A DNA stretch of 64,000 bases, from contig BCGQ01000005.1 of NCBI GenBank assembly GCA_001599355.1, positions 624,222 through 688,221 of the forward strand. The letters are read 5' to 3'. Shown here one piece after another: positions 48,713 through 58,998 of the stretch. The notes under the pieces were generated by a model. The model saw nothing but the letters and a program-made list of their open reading frames with translations. It ran no database searches and was not told the origin of the DNA. Each line of letters begins with the position of its first letter. The stretch's first letter is position 1. The position numbers and the translations under genes were made by a program. Source of the stretch: Nakazawaea peltata (lineage: Eukaryota; Ascomycota; Pichiomycetes; Alaninales; Pachysolenaceae).

Positions 48713-49548
48713 GATATGTCAATATTATGAGTATATACTTCTATCTTCAGTCCTTTGAAAGCTCTTTCTTTAGATCGATTTTTTGCAGCGACAAAAAACC
48801 CAAAAGTAAAGAGGCAAAAAAAGGAAGTCTAATAGAGGTACCTTGTATCCTGTATCGGATGGGCTGGGCGGATATATATCCTGTGTTGAACTAAGATTCT
48901 GATATATAAATATATATGACCTTTGAATAAACTTCAAACTCGCACGAAATTCTTTTTAAAAAAACTGGTGTGTCTCGGTCTCCCAGTCTCTCAGAGCGAA
49001 AAAATTAGTCTCTTCTGACTGTTTTTTTGCCTGCTCACGCTTCAAATCCGCAGTTTGGGCCCTTTACCGGAGCATAAAAATTTTCGTTTTGCCTGAAACG
49101 AGAGCGAAAAAAAAAAGTCACACGCTGCGCTAGTCCCTGAATGGGAAGGGACGAAATCTGTTGGGGAAATAAGGTGCGCGTGAGATTGCGAAAGAATAGT
49201 GGGAAGGGGGTACTATTTTGGGGGGGTAGAGCCAAGGGAGGGAAGCCAAGAAGGGAGGGGGTCGAAACTAGGGCTAGAAAGAAAGGGGAATTTAGATAGG
49301 AACGGGAGTCTAGATACTAAGAAGTTGATAAGAGATTGTTATAGCTACTAATAAGACTATTCCACTGGGTAGTAGTGACTATCTCCTTCAGTACCTACAC
49401 CTTTATTACACAGTTTTCTTAGCTTTCTCTATATTTCTATTTAGTGAAATTTCCTTAAAACAATGCGCACAATAAGCCACACCCCCTTTAACCGCAGTTG
49501 TAATTGCTAGAATCAAATCGATTGCTCTTGACGTATTGGCCACATTTC
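48713..49548. other. Intergenic region upstream of the OCA5-like gene
   Basis: It is AT-rich close to the ATG, then purine-rich from about 49140 to 49300. I find no gene, RNA gene or notable repeat. Confidence 0.5.
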
Positions 49549-50979
49549 TCAATCCTCTTCATCCTTCTCATCATCCACAGTCAATTGTTGTAATTTGAAT
49601 GTCCCAATAACTTCATCACTGTACTTCCATAAGAAATCCATTCCGATCTCATCAATTCTTTCCTCATCGAGCATCTCCTCCAAATTTCCCGATTGGGAAT
49701 AGAAATCTTGCTTGACATACCCGGTGATGATCTCGTTGATAAGATTCTTTATGTAGAATTTGTCATTGCTCATGCTGCTCTTGAGGATATGTAAGACGTG
49801 CATTTCGATCTCTTCCGAAAGACAATATTCTGCCGCTGGTTTCTTGGCCTTGGAGTACAGTCTTCTAATCGCACTCTCGGATATTTTGTATTTCCTCGAT
49901 ACATCTTTGACTTCTTCTGAAGTGATATTTCCCATTTTCATGAGCTCGTCAAGACAAGCGTCAATTTTGCGCGATCTAATTTTATTATTTGATGTTTGCT
50001 CGGTGAAAATCACCTCGGCTGTTTCAGCCGCATCATCCTCGTCAATATCTTCATCTGCACCGTCTTCGTTATCATCTTCATCTTCAGATCCTTGCTCTGA
50101 ATCTTCATCGTCCAATATTTGATCGGCCTCTGTGTATTCTAATGCTTGCTCCGATACAAGGTTACTCAGTGTCACTTTAATAGGGACTTCACGCTTCGGC
50201 AAACTATTGATCACAGAAGGTTTCAACTCCCGACTTGTATCCAGTTCAGGTTCTGTAGGGAAACTACGCTCAACTCTCAGATGATAATCCACACTACTGA
50301 TCTGCAGCATTGGAGGAGGTCTATATGGAGGGATCAGAGCTTCAGGTACAACATTCAATTGACTCTGTTGTTGCTGTTGTTGTCTCTTATACAGTCTAGT
50401 TCCATTTGAAGCATTCCCGTTTTGACCGGTGGCTCCCATCACAATAGCCGCCTTAATCCATTCACGAGTTCTTTTCAGTCCAATGAAATATTCTCTATAA
50501 GGATCATGGCTCAAATCAGAACTTTTCATCACCAGTACTGGATTCTCTACTTTTGGAACATCGGCAACTCCACCAAGTTGTCCTCCTGCATGTCCCATCT
50601 TATTCATATTGATCTGACTAGATGGTCTACCATAAGACCCCACATGGCCAGCGGACGGAACAGAATGTAAATTGGCAGACGTAGCAGCATCAAGTCCAGA
50701 AGGAGAACCTCCTGTCATTGAACCAGATCCGCCTAAAGATCCACCATCACCGCTCTTCATACGATTCCTATGTGCATACTTATTGTAATCTTTGTAATTC
50801 ATATTCAACTTCTTCATTCTTCCTCTCAAAGTGGACTCGGGTAACCCGTGATTCCTAGCGACTCCACGTCTACTGGCGTTAGGGTTCCTTTCCAATTCCA
50901 GAATGGCATTGGTGATCCTGCGTTCACGTTCTTCTGGAGTGAGCTGATCCGCTATATAATCGTAGTTAACTTGAGGCAT
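49549..50979 (-). CDS. Psq-type helix-turn-helix DNA-binding protein
   Basis: The protein has about 476 residues from the ATG at 50979; the frame stays open upstream for another 98 codons, but that part is low-complexity and lies after a better ATG context. Residues 15-65 form a psq-type HTH: RRITNAILELERNPNASRRGV continuing into ARNHGLPESTLRGRMKKL, as in CENP-B/pogo-type DNA-binding domains. A second, weaker HTH-like segment is SEEVKDVSRKYKISESAIRRL near residue 385. Between them are Gly/Ser, Gln and acidic runs. No DDE catalytic core is visible. It may be a transcription factor or a domesticated transposase DNA-binding domain; target unknown. Confidence 0.75.
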   Translation of the reverse strand: MPQVNYDYIADQLTPEERERRITNAILELERNPNASRRGVARNHGLPESTLRGRMKKLNMNYKDYNKYAHRNRMKSGDGGSLGGSGSMTGGSPSGLDAATSANLHSVPSAGHVGSYGRPSSQINMNKMGHAGGQLGGVADVPKVENPVLVMKSSDLSHDPYREYFIGLKRTREWIKAAIVMGATGQNGNASNGTRLYKRQQQQQQSQLNVVPEALIPPYRPPPMLQISSVDYHLRVERSFPTEPELDTSRELKPSVINSLPKREVPIKVTLSNLVSEQALEYTEADQILDDEDSEQGSEDEDDNEDGADEDIDEDDAAETAEVIFTEQTSNNKIRSRKIDACLDELMKMGNITSEEVKDVSRKYKISESAIRRLYSKAKKPAAEYCLSEEIEMHVLHILKSSMSNDKFYIKNLINEIITGYVKQDFYSQSGNLEEMLDEERIDEIGMDFLWKYSDEVIGTFKLQQLTVDDEKDEED

Positions 50980-51441
50980 GATTAGGTTCTGTCTACTCTC
51001 AGTATTTCCACCGGCTTTTCTACACGAGTTGTTTATTTTTTCAAGGTGATTGGAGATTTCAAAGGGTTGTGAATTCGTAAAATGCTGGGGTTGGTAGGGG
51101 AACGCAGAGACGGAGAGACGCAGAGCCAGAGCCAGAGCCGCAGAAAGGGGGGAAGGAAAATGCAGGCTAACGCTCATGCTCACCCAGCCATCATTCAGAA
51201 TGACAAAGAAATAATACAGATCCACAGATCCACAGATCCACAGATCCATGGAAAGTCGACGCAAATATTCCAAGAGAAATCAAAAACCACCACACAAACT
51301 CGCCCTACATTCACCTAAATAATATAATATATTCGTTTATGTAGAAATATAATCCCAACCTACCTATCCCCAAAATAACCAATCATAATAAAAAATAATA
51401 ACCAGAACGAGAGCTCTAAAGAGATGATGGAACCAGCCCTA
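50980..51441. other. Intergenic region upstream of the psq-HTH gene
   Basis: It holds the promoter of the HTH gene and the 3' end of the Yippee gene, and includes a short 8-bp tandem repeat. No other feature is seen. Confidence 0.5.
51217..51248. repeat. 8-bp tandem repeat (CAGATCCA)x4
   Basis: Four exact copies of CAGATCCA, about 240 bp upstream of the HTH gene start. Confidence 0.9.
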
Positions 51442-52179
51442 TCATACTCCTAATACACTCATTTCTTTAAAAAGCAGTTTCTCAATCACAAACTTACCCA
51501 CTTTGTACTTCTCTCTACGGCTGTCAGCCCTCAAATATTTCCATCCCAAATAAACACCACACTGTCTACAATTGACATCACATACCTCATAACAGCCAGT
51601 GATCATGTTCTTTTTCTCCAGCTGTCCCAAGTTGAAGTTTATCACATTCGATACCAAATACAGTTCCCCAGATCTACCTGTAAAGTTATTACTGATGATC
51701 AAATTCGAAATGCAAATGTGGTTGTAACAGTTCCTACAAGCAAAGAGGGTGTTCATGCGGTTAAAATTCAAACCTGACTCTTGCGTATGATCCAAATCAT
51801 AACAGCTCTCTTCATCCATATTTGGTAAAAGAGGCTGCTGCAGTTGGATATCTGACTCAATATCAATTTCGGTGTCAGTATCGCTCTCTTCTTCGTCCAC
51901 CACGCTAATACCGGGCTTCTCTTTATTTACAGGCTTGTATACTGTCACGATATATTGGTTCTTCAATGTGGTGTGGAAGATCTTCTGGACAGCAACATCT
52001 TCATCAACCTTGTAATCATCATCTTCATCATCCGAGTAGCCAATATCCACTAAAGTTTTGGAACTAGACGATGACGAAGTTCTCGAGTCCTTAAATTTAA
52101 TCTGTGGATGTTGAGGACTATGAGGATGGTGACTGCAAATTGGAGTGGATTTGAAACATTCAGGAAATAACAACCCCAT
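51442..52179 (-). CDS. Yippee-domain zinc-binding protein (Moh1 family)
   Basis: The protein has 245 codons. The C-terminal 110 residues form a Yippee domain: FACRNCYNH and CDVNCRQC provide the two CxxC zinc pairs, with NNFTGRSGELYLVSNV between them and GWKYLRADSRREKYKVGKFVIE after them, all in family order. The N-terminal 130 residues are a Ser- and Asp/Glu-rich extension not found in the 138-residue S. cerevisiae Moh1. Yippee proteins are GID/CTLH-linked or stress-related; the exact role here is unknown. Three CCCCT/AGGGG stress elements lie just upstream, consistent with stationary-phase or stress induction as reported for Moh1. Confidence 0.85.
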   Translation of the reverse strand: MGLLFPECFKSTPICSHHPHSPQHPQIKFKDSRTSSSSSSKTLVDIGYSDDEDDDYKVDEDVAVQKIFHTTLKNQYIVTVYKPVNKEKPGISVVDEEESDTDTEIDIESDIQLQQPLLPNMDEESCYDLDHTQESGLNFNRMNTLFACRNCYNHICISNLIISNNFTGRSGELYLVSNVINFNLGQLEKKNMITGCYEVCDVNCRQCGVYLGWKYLRADSRREKYKVGKFVIEKLLFKEMSVLGV

Positions 52180-53235
52180 CTTTGGTTATCAATTTAATAG
52201 CGCTGTTGTATTGCTTGGATATATCCCCTATAATTCTTAAGTATTGCAATTTAAATAACGCAATCCCCTTTATATACTCAGCCTAATATGCGGTAGATGC
52301 TCTTCCACTTATTAATTAAGGCAAAGGGGGGAAGCGGATACAAATATTCTGCACACTTAGATATTTACCGTACAGTTTTGCCTCTGGTTTTTAAAAAACT
52401 ACTCAAGCATAAAAAGTGATGTGTCAGGACATGCTCTGCATTATATGCTTTAAATTAAATTAATGATCTCCCGCAATAAAACAAGACAGCTCCAGGCCTT
52501 AAAGGTCTTTTCTTTTTTTGGTAGTGAGTGATGCCGGCGCTAATAAATTACGTACATTTATTGTGCATATCACCTTTTTTTATCTTTTTTTGCCTAATAA
52601 AAACAGCGGGAGAGAGGTTGGCCGGGGTGTGCAAATAGGCTAGGGATAGCTATTTTCGGATTAGTTAAGAATAAGGTATCTAGCAATGTTTACTATAGTG
52701 TACTGAGAATGTTCAGAGAATGGGAAAAATACAGCCACCCAAATGTAATTTGCGTATTCCAATTTGGACAATTTCCTGATAAAGGAGGGATGAGCTTGTG
52801 TAAATTGCATAATAAAAATACCCCTTTGTAATGTGGAACGATACTAATTGGGGTCAGTAATAGTTGCTTAATGGAGAGGGAAAGTGATTAGTGAACAGAG
52901 CTCCGAAAACTTCACAGACTCATTATACCAATCACTATCCCTTGTAACCTAGCTCTTGTCCCGACTATCGTCTCTTCTCTCCATGACTGCCCCGTATTGT
53001 TGCCTTCTTATCTCATCGCCATGTTTCACTTCTTCCCCTCTGCACCCCTCTCTTAACAAAAAAGCCGGGTAAATAAGGAGCAAAAGTAAAATGCTAATTA
53101 CAATTTTTAGCCCAATTTCCACGACCTTGACCCGTCCGAAATGAGAATTTTTTCATCAACTTTTCTTTAGAAAGGAGACGACTTTTGAAGAGATCACCAA
53201 GAGAAGCAGGGACCGCTGTAAGAAAGAAATCGAAG
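52180..53235. promoter_or_regulatory. Divergent promoter region of the Yippee gene and MRPL22
   Basis: About 1 kb without a gene. Near the Yippee start there are three STRE words. The remainder is AT-rich with T runs around 52510-52590; a pyrimidine-rich block precedes MRPL22. Confidence 0.5.
52225..52329. promoter_or_regulatory. Cluster of three STRE (CCCCT) elements
   Basis: CCCCT at 52225-52229 and 52265-52269 and AGGGG at 52325-52329, all within 150 bp of the Yippee ATG. STREs bind Msn2/4-type factors in yeasts. Confidence 0.5.
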
Positions 53236-54168
53236 ATGTCTTTTGTCGGGATCAGACTGTGTTTGAGAGGTGCAAGTAGATCTTTGCCTCGCGCTAATTC
53301 GTCACTTTTGACCTCCACTACTTACCGTCTGTCTATAATATCATCCCGTTTATTTCATCAATCGAGCACTAGTTTAAACAACAATTTGTTCGGTTCTATC
53401 ACGAAGAATGACCAACCACAGCAACAAGTTACCAAAGGACCTGAAACTCTGGAGTCTGAAGAGGTGACTGAAGCTGTTTCCGCTGGTGAAATTGAGTACA
53501 TCGACCCAAAAGATGATGCTAAATTACAAGAATTTTTACACCCTGACCCAATCGTGGCTATTAATGAGTTGTTGACACCTTTAAAGAAGGAGATCTACTT
53601 GGCCAACGTGGAAAAGAATGGATTTTTCAAGAATGAGGACGAAGTAAAGTTGTCAAATGGTAAAGTTTATAAATTGAAGTTATCAAGAGAAGAGATAGAA
53701 CTGTTAGAACCAAGTATTTACTTGAAATCATACCGTATCAAGTCTTCTATGAAGAAGGCCACAGTCGTTTTAAGATTATTGAGAGAAATGAGCTTGAAGA
53801 CCGCTATTACCCAATGTCAGTTCATTACTAAGAAGATGGCAAGAGAAGCTCAAGAATTATTAAGAAGAGGTTTGCAAGATGCCGAAAAACTTGGTTACAA
53901 CCCTTCAGATTTATACATTCTGCAGATTTGGTCCGGGTCGGATGGATATTGGTCTAAAAGAATCGAATGTAAAGGTAGAGGTAGACATGGTGTCATCACC
54001 CATCGTTGGATTCATATTAGATGTATTTTGAAGACAAAACAAACATTGAAGAGATTGGCATGGGAAAAGGAAGTCAAGGAAGAAAGATTGAAGCTGAAAA
54101 AGCCTTTGATTAACCCATTGGTCAACGGTCCTTTGAGATCTAAAGTCCAAGGTTACTATAGATGGTAA
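53236..54168 (+). CDS. MRPL22: Mitochondrial large-subunit ribosomal protein bL22m (MRPL22)
   Basis: The protein has about 310 residues from the ATG at 53236, close to S. cerevisiae Mrpl22 (309); an ATG 51 bases upstream is in frame. The N-terminus is a classic mitochondrial presequence (Arg, Ser, few acidic residues). The L22 domain is seen from about residue 170: RIKSSMKKATVVLRLLREMS, ITKKMAREAQELL, then the conserved loop CKGRGRHGVITHRWIHI. It belongs to the large subunit of the mitochondrial ribosome near the exit tunnel. It converges with the complex I subunit gene. Confidence 0.93.
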   Translation: MSFVGIRLCLRGASRSLPRANSSLLTSTTYRLSIISSRLFHQSSTSLNNNLFGSITKNDQPQQQVTKGPETLESEEVTEAVSAGEIEYIDPKDDAKLQEFLHPDPIVAINELLTPLKKEIYLANVEKNGFFKNEDEVKLSNGKVYKLKLSREEIELLEPSIYLKSYRIKSSMKKATVVLRLLREMSLKTAITQCQFITKKMAREAQELLRRGLQDAEKLGYNPSDLYILQIWSGSDGYWSKRIECKGRGRHGVITHRWIHIRCILKTKQTLKRLAWEKEVKEERLKLKKPLINPLVNGPLRSKVQGYYRW

Positions 54169-54189
54169 TAGTTTCCCCTACATGTATAT

Positions 54190-54275
54190 ATAAATATTGA
54201 ATAAATATAATAAGAGTACTAATAAATAAGTAGTAATAAATAAATAAATAGATAAATAAATAAATAATAATCAGA
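54190..54275. repeat. AT-rich microsatellite (TAAA-type)
   Basis: Imperfect TAAA/TAATAAA repeats between two convergent genes; probably 3' flanking sequence with polyadenylation signals. Confidence 0.75.
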
Positions 54276-54288
54276 CTAGTTCATCAAG

Positions 54289-54662
54289 TCAATCATCATA
54301 TCCTGATAAAGACTTGTCTCTTGGTCTGTTTGGTAATGGGTACCCATTCAAAGGTAATGGTTCATGATCGTCATACAAAAACTTTCTTCTGAGGGGGGTA
54401 CCTGCGACAATGAAAACAGGTCCAATTAACCCTATGGCAATAGAATAGAACACATGAGGTCTGGTATGAGCATGATATCTGAGCCACTATCAAATTTTCA
54501 ACTCAAATCCCCCCTCCCACTTCTCCATAATAAAAGGTGTGGGGTAGAGAAAGACCAGTGAGTCAAATTGATCGTTAGTAATCGTTTTGAAAATCAATTA
54601 ATCACACTACTTACGCGAACTGGTTCCTTATAGTACGTAGGATATTCTCCAAAAGTCGACAT
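54289..54662 (-). CDS. NADH:ubiquinone oxidoreductase 9.5-kDa subunit (NDUFA3-like), spliced
   Basis: Two exons on the minus strand: 54615-54662 (16 codons) and 54289-54486 (65 codons plus stop), joined in phase. The intron (54487-54614, 128 bp) has GTAAGT, a TACTAAC at 54574-54580 and ends in TAG. The 81-residue product starts MSTFGEYPTYYKEPVR, has one membrane span (FYSIAIGLIGPVFIVAG), then PLRRKF and a Pro-rich end with GYDD. This matches the small accessory complex I subunit known in Neurospora and Yarrowia. It implies a respiratory complex I, absent from Saccharomyces. No single open frame spans it, so a simple frame search would miss it. Confidence 0.85.
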
Positions 54663-54911
54663 TATCAGACTAACTACTCCTTTACCTTGCAGTTCAATCG
54701 TGAACTCCTAAACAAAAATAGCTTGAGGAGGAAACTTGTGATTTTTTTGGTGGGGGTATATGGTCGTGTATTTAGTGCAAATAAATAGGGGAGGGAAAGG
54801 AGTTTAGGGGACGGGATTGGATGGTTGGTGTTATGATGTTAAATGAATATCACATGGCTAGAGGTAGTTTTCTACGAAGCTTCTCGTTAAGGTTACTGTT
54901 TATTGTTTTAT

Positions 54912-55607
54912 TTAAGCCTTTTTCTTGTTCTTCTTAGATCTAGTAGTTCTTGTAGTGGCAGCAGGAGCAGCAGAAGTAGTAGTAGCCTCTGCTTCCAATT
55001 CGGCAACTTCTTCCTTCAATTCACCAACCTCAATAGCAGTTTCCTCTCTTTCTTTTTCCTCCAATTCTGCTTCTTCTTCATAAAATTTCTTCAATGCCCT
55101 CTCTTGTTCGATTTCAGCATAATACAATCCACCTTGCAAAGTCAAGACAAGACCCAAGACAACAACGATCATGACTTGGGATGCACCAACGATTTGAAGG
55201 CCAGTCTTGTAATCGACTTCTCCCCAGTTGTCATGAACAGCACTCAAAAGACCGGTTCTGATGTTGGTCAAGTAAATAACAATGGCAAGCATGAACAGAC
55301 CCATAGTTCCATACTCGAACATCTTAGCATCATCGGATGGCTGGAAGATCTTGATGATACATCCGGCAATACCAATGGCCATGGCAACATGAAGGATATG
55401 GATGACCACTGGAGGGGAAGTAGCCAACAATTTGTAATGCAGCAAAGCTTCATTGAACAGCAGCTCAGTGGCCAATTCAGACGAGAACAAGAGACGGAAA
55501 TCATACGGTAAATTACCGTAGATCAGTCCCATCAAAAACGATGACGAACAGAGAATCAATGTAGTTCCAACTGGCAACAAGTTCTTGTAAACCTCCTTAT
55601 ATCCCAT
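54912..55607 (-). CDS. SHR3: ER packaging chaperone SHR3 for amino-acid permeases
   Basis: The protein has 231 codons (S. cerevisiae 210). It is a four-span ER membrane protein that prevents aggregation of amino-acid permeases and aids their loading into COPII vesicles. Hydrophobic segments are at about 10-30, 60-85, 100-120 and 135-160. The segment LLATSPPVVIHILHVAMAIGI and VHDNWGEVDYKTGLQIVGASQVM are typical of the family. The cytosolic tail is Glu-rich, then ends with a Lys-rich KNKKKA, a possible ER-retrieval-like signal. Confidence 0.9.
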   Translation of the reverse strand: MGYKEVYKNLLPVGTTLILCSSSFLMGLIYGNLPYDFRLLFSSELATELLFNEALLHYKLLATSPPVVIHILHVAMAIGIAGCIIKIFQPSDDAKMFEYGTMGLFMLAIVIYLTNIRTGLLSAVHDNWGEVDYKTGLQIVGASQVMIVVVLGLVLTLQGGLYYAEIEQERALKKFYEEEAELEEKEREETAIEVGELKEEVAELEAEATTTSAAPAATTRTTRSKKNKKKA

Positions 55608-56058
55608 TATTGACTGTATTGTATTAATGATCTTGCTATCAAAAGTATAAAGGCGATTTGATTTTTCTTGTTAAGAATTGTTGGACGAATTAAGCTGCGT
55701 TGCGGCTGAAAATTATGCGCAAGATAAGAGGTGGCCGAGGGATGAAGGCATTGGAGGGCAGATTTAATGGATGGAGAATAGGTGGGAGGATGACTGAGAT
55801 GGTGATATTTTGAGTAGACTAAACAGATTAGATGTGTTCTGAAGTGATATAAGTTCTGTTCGATCCAGAGCCTCACTTCTCTTCTCTACTATTTGCACTG
55901 CTCTAAGGTTCTTTAATTCTGAGCATTTTACGAATTTCTTCTACTATTAAGTTCTACCTCTCAAGCAGGGAGCTCTCTAGTTTGGCCCCTTTTACCTACT
56001 CAAATCTACATATTATGATATCTCAAATTATTTCATTACTTTATTAATCAGAAAAAAT
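55608..56058. other. Intergenic region upstream of SHR3
   Basis: Holds the SHR3 promoter and the RPS3 3' end. I see no gene or repeat. Confidence 0.5.
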
Positions 56059-56760
56059 TTAAGCGGTCTCAGCAACTGGAACATAAGACTTGACGTATGG
56101 GTCTGGAATCTCATCTTCCTCCTTAGCCTCGATGATTTGAACAGCATCTGGCAAGGCCTTTGGACCAACTCTGGCACGAGATGGGTCCTTCATGATCTTG
56201 ACCTTAACACCCAAGATACCTTGTCTCATCAAGACGTGTCTAGTAGCAATGTCAATGAAGTCGTTGGTTGGTTGACCGGAGTGGATCATGAAACCGTCAC
56301 CGAACTTCATGGCCTTAGCTCTGGCACCTCTCAACTTACCGGAGACAACAACTTCGACACCCTTAGCACCAGACTCCATAACGTATCTGACAACGGAGTA
56401 GGCAGCTCTTCTGATGGCCAAACCGTTCAACAACTTGAACTTCAAAGCCTCACATTGAGCGACAGCGGACAAACCTCTGTCTTGGACTCTCTCAGCGTAC
56501 AAGACGGCGGTACCTGGCTTGAACTTGAATCTCTTGTGGACCAAAGAGGTCAACTCTCTGATTCTCTTACCGTCCTCACCCAAAACAGCGTTGGTTTGGG
56601 TAGCTCTGATGATGATCTCAGTCTTGGATGGGGTAATTCTGACTTCGACACCGGAGTATCCAGTCTCGGCCAATTCTCTGGTGAAGAATTCGTTTAATTC
56701 GGCGTAGAAGACACCGTCAGCGACAAGCTTTCTCTTCTTGGAGATCAAAGTGTGGGACAT
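56059..56760 (-). CDS. RPS3: 40S ribosomal protein uS3 (RPS3)
   Basis: The protein has 233 codons and is nearly collinear with S. cerevisiae Rps3: [20 protein letters not shown] at the start, a KH domain with [13 protein letters not shown], then [20 protein letters not shown] and [18 protein letters not shown]. It is a component of the small subunit at the mRNA entry channel. Codon use is strongly biased, consistent with very high expression. No intron is needed. It contains few if any CTG codons, as expected if that codon is rare in highly expressed genes. Confidence 0.98.
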   Translation of the reverse strand: MSHTLISKKRKLVADGVFYAELNEFFTRELAETGYSGVEVRITPSKTEIIIRATQTNAVLGEDGKRIRELTSLVHKRFKFKPGTAVLYAERVQDRGLSAVAQCEALKFKLLNGLAIRRAAYSVVRYVMESGAKGVEVVVSGKLRGARAKAMKFGDGFMIHSGQPTNDFIDIATRHVLMRQGILGVKVKIMKDPSRARVGPKALPDAVQIIEAKEEDEIPDPYVKSYVPVAETA

Positions 56761-57992
56761 TTTTAATGATATATAATGTTATACTCTTTGTAAATATAAT
56801 ACACTTATGAATATCTTTGAAAAATATCAAGGGAAGAAAATGAAAAAAAAAATTTTCCTTATTGAGGAGCTGAAAAATTTTCATTGTGGGAAGACAGAAA
56901 AGAGTGTTAGTTACACGTAAAATTGTGAGGGAAAAAAAGTAGGGGAATTTTGGATCTGCCATTTTTTGATATTAGTGACACGGGATAAATAATGGCAGAT
57001 ATATGAAAGTAGGGTAACAGTGGAAGGTCTCTTTGTTCGAGGCGGGCCTGAAGATGCAAAGGGGGTGACATTTGATTGAGTTTGATGGGATGAGAAGTTA
57101 GGGAGGATAGGATGGGTAGGGGTGTTATAATGGGGAAATATAATCAAAAGTGGGAAACTGGATCTAAATTCAGCGATTAAAGAGTCATAGTAAAGTGGTA
57201 ATTAAGCGGTATCTCTTTAGGGTGAGATAGTGTTAGTTCTATCTAATTAGATATAATCAGTTATAGCGTATTTATAGGAGGAAATGATCTTGTGACTTCA
57301 TGAATCGAATTCTGCAACTCATTATGCATATAAATCTTTATTTGTTCATTTCACGGAGATCTCTTACTTCCTTACTAATTATATATATTTTATATTTGAA
57401 AGGGGATAATTCTACAAGGGAGAAGAGGAGACAGGGAAGGAAGAGACTGATAACCAGAAGAAAAGAGCCTAGATATGAACGAATAAGACATCTGAATGAG
57501 ATATCAGCAATTGTAGCACCAGAACCTCCACCTCCCCCCGATCTTATAATAACACCTTCTCAGCTATTGGTGTTACCTTATCCCCCCTATAATGTAATTC
57601 ATCCACGTCAATTAACGCACCTCCAGTTTCAGGCTTGTACTATTTTTATAATGCGGGCGTCTTACGCGGACGAGGCTGCAAGATCTTTTTTTCTCTCTAA
57701 CGTTGTTCCAAAGCAGCCTCTTCGAGGCAGGCTGGGTTAAGTATTTGCCTTTGTTTCAGCTCAGGCGGAAGGTATCAGAAAAAGTGGATTTGCTCTCGGC
57801 CACTTGGCCTTAATTAAACCCAGCTCCCATCTTGTAACTGATCCCCCCTTTTAAATAATTAAACTTCCGCAAACGGCAAATTGCACCTCTCCAAAAGGAA
57901 CAAACTCGCAAACATTTTTTCGTTTCGTTATTTTATCTAAGGAGTTGATCAAAAGGAGACAACGAGTAGAGAGTCATTGAATAAGAAGTGCA
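56761..57992. other. Region between RPS3 and RAC1 start codons
   Basis: 1.2 kb with the divergent RPS3 and RAC1 promoters. Near RPS3 there is an AAAAATTTTC-like word and an AT-rich core. A 146-codon open frame at 57300-57740 exists but shows no family features and I do not call it. A GGCCA-CT-TGGCC inverted repeat lies near 57799-57810. Confidence 0.5.
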
Positions 57993-58815
57993 ATGTCGGG
58001 AGTCAGAAGCATCAAGTGTGTCGTTGTCGGTGATGGGTGAGTGATTCTATTGCATTTGCGTGTTAGCGCCGTTATCATATCGTCTTTATATACTAACTTG
58101 TCCCTTATCATAGTGCCGTCGGTAAGACTTGTTTATTGATTAGTTATACCACCAATAGTTTTCCACATGATTATATTCCAACAGTGTAAGTACTGATGTT
58201 TTGAATGGGTTTGAGATTCCAATACTAACGATATCTAGTTTTGATAACTACTCGGCTAACGCTGTAGTTGATGAGCAATTAGTCAAATTAGGATTATGGG
58301 ATACCGCCGGTCAAGAAGAATATGACAGATTGAGACCTTTATCATATCCACAAACCGAGATTTTCATCATTTGTTTCTCTTTGGTGGAACCAACATCTTT
58401 CCTGAACGTTAAGAACAAATGGATCCCAGAAATTCGTCACCATACAACTAAGGACATGTTAATATTGTTGGTTGGAACCAAGTTAGATTTGAGAGAGGAT
58501 CCAAATGTGTTGGACAATTTGACTCTGATGGGTTCAGAACCTGTTTCTGAAGAGCAAGGTAAGGCTTTGGCTGCTGAAGTTGGATGTTGTCTGTATTTGG
58601 AGTGTTCTGCCGCTACTAGAGAAGGTGTCGAAAATGTCTTTGATACCCTGATAAGGTCGGTCTTGAATCCTCCTCTGCTGAGTGGTTCTGGTTCTAAGGA
58701 TCTGCTGAACGAATCTAAGAGAAAGGTTAGAAATCTGGGTGAGAACCTGCAACTGCTGGGCGCCCAAAATGGCGGTAAGAAACCAAGAAAAGCCAAGAAG
58801 TGTACTATATTATGA
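57993..58815 (+). CDS. RAC1: Rac-type Rho GTPase RAC1, three exons
   Basis: Exons 57993-58036, 58114-58185 and 58239-58815 join in frame to a 230-residue GTPase. Introns are 77 bp (58037-58113, GTGAGT, TACTAAC) and 53 bp (58186-58238, GTAAGT, TACTAAC). The P-loop is GDGAVGKT (13-20). Switch I reads FDNYSAN, switch [32 protein letters not shown] and GLWDTAGQ distinguish Rac from Cdc42 (FDNYAVT, GLFDTAGQ). It ends with a polybasic stretch and the CAAX box CTIL, which predicts geranylgeranylation. Rac controls hyphal or polar growth in other yeasts and is missing in S. cerevisiae. The CTG at 58648 lies in FDT-x-IR, Ala in Rho proteins. Confidence 0.93.
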
Positions 58816-58998
58816 ACTCTCTGAAGATTAGGGGAACCGGGACGATTCAACAGCATTTCATCTTTTAGAACTATCTTTGATCTAATTTACTGCTTTTTAT
58901 TATTATATTACTACTATTTTCTTACAATGTTGCCGTTTCAACTTTGTTTCCTCGATTTGATAATGTCTTTTTACCTTAAATTATACCTGTATGATGTT

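Noticed and set aside
50980-51273. 98-codon N-terminal extension of the psq-HTH protein
   Set aside because: Low-complexity and includes an 8-bp tandem repeat; the ATG at 50979 lies directly before the conserved HTH.
57300-57740. 146-codon frame upstream of RAC1
   Set aside because: No family resemblance, low-complexity proline run, and poor codon use; position fits a promoter.
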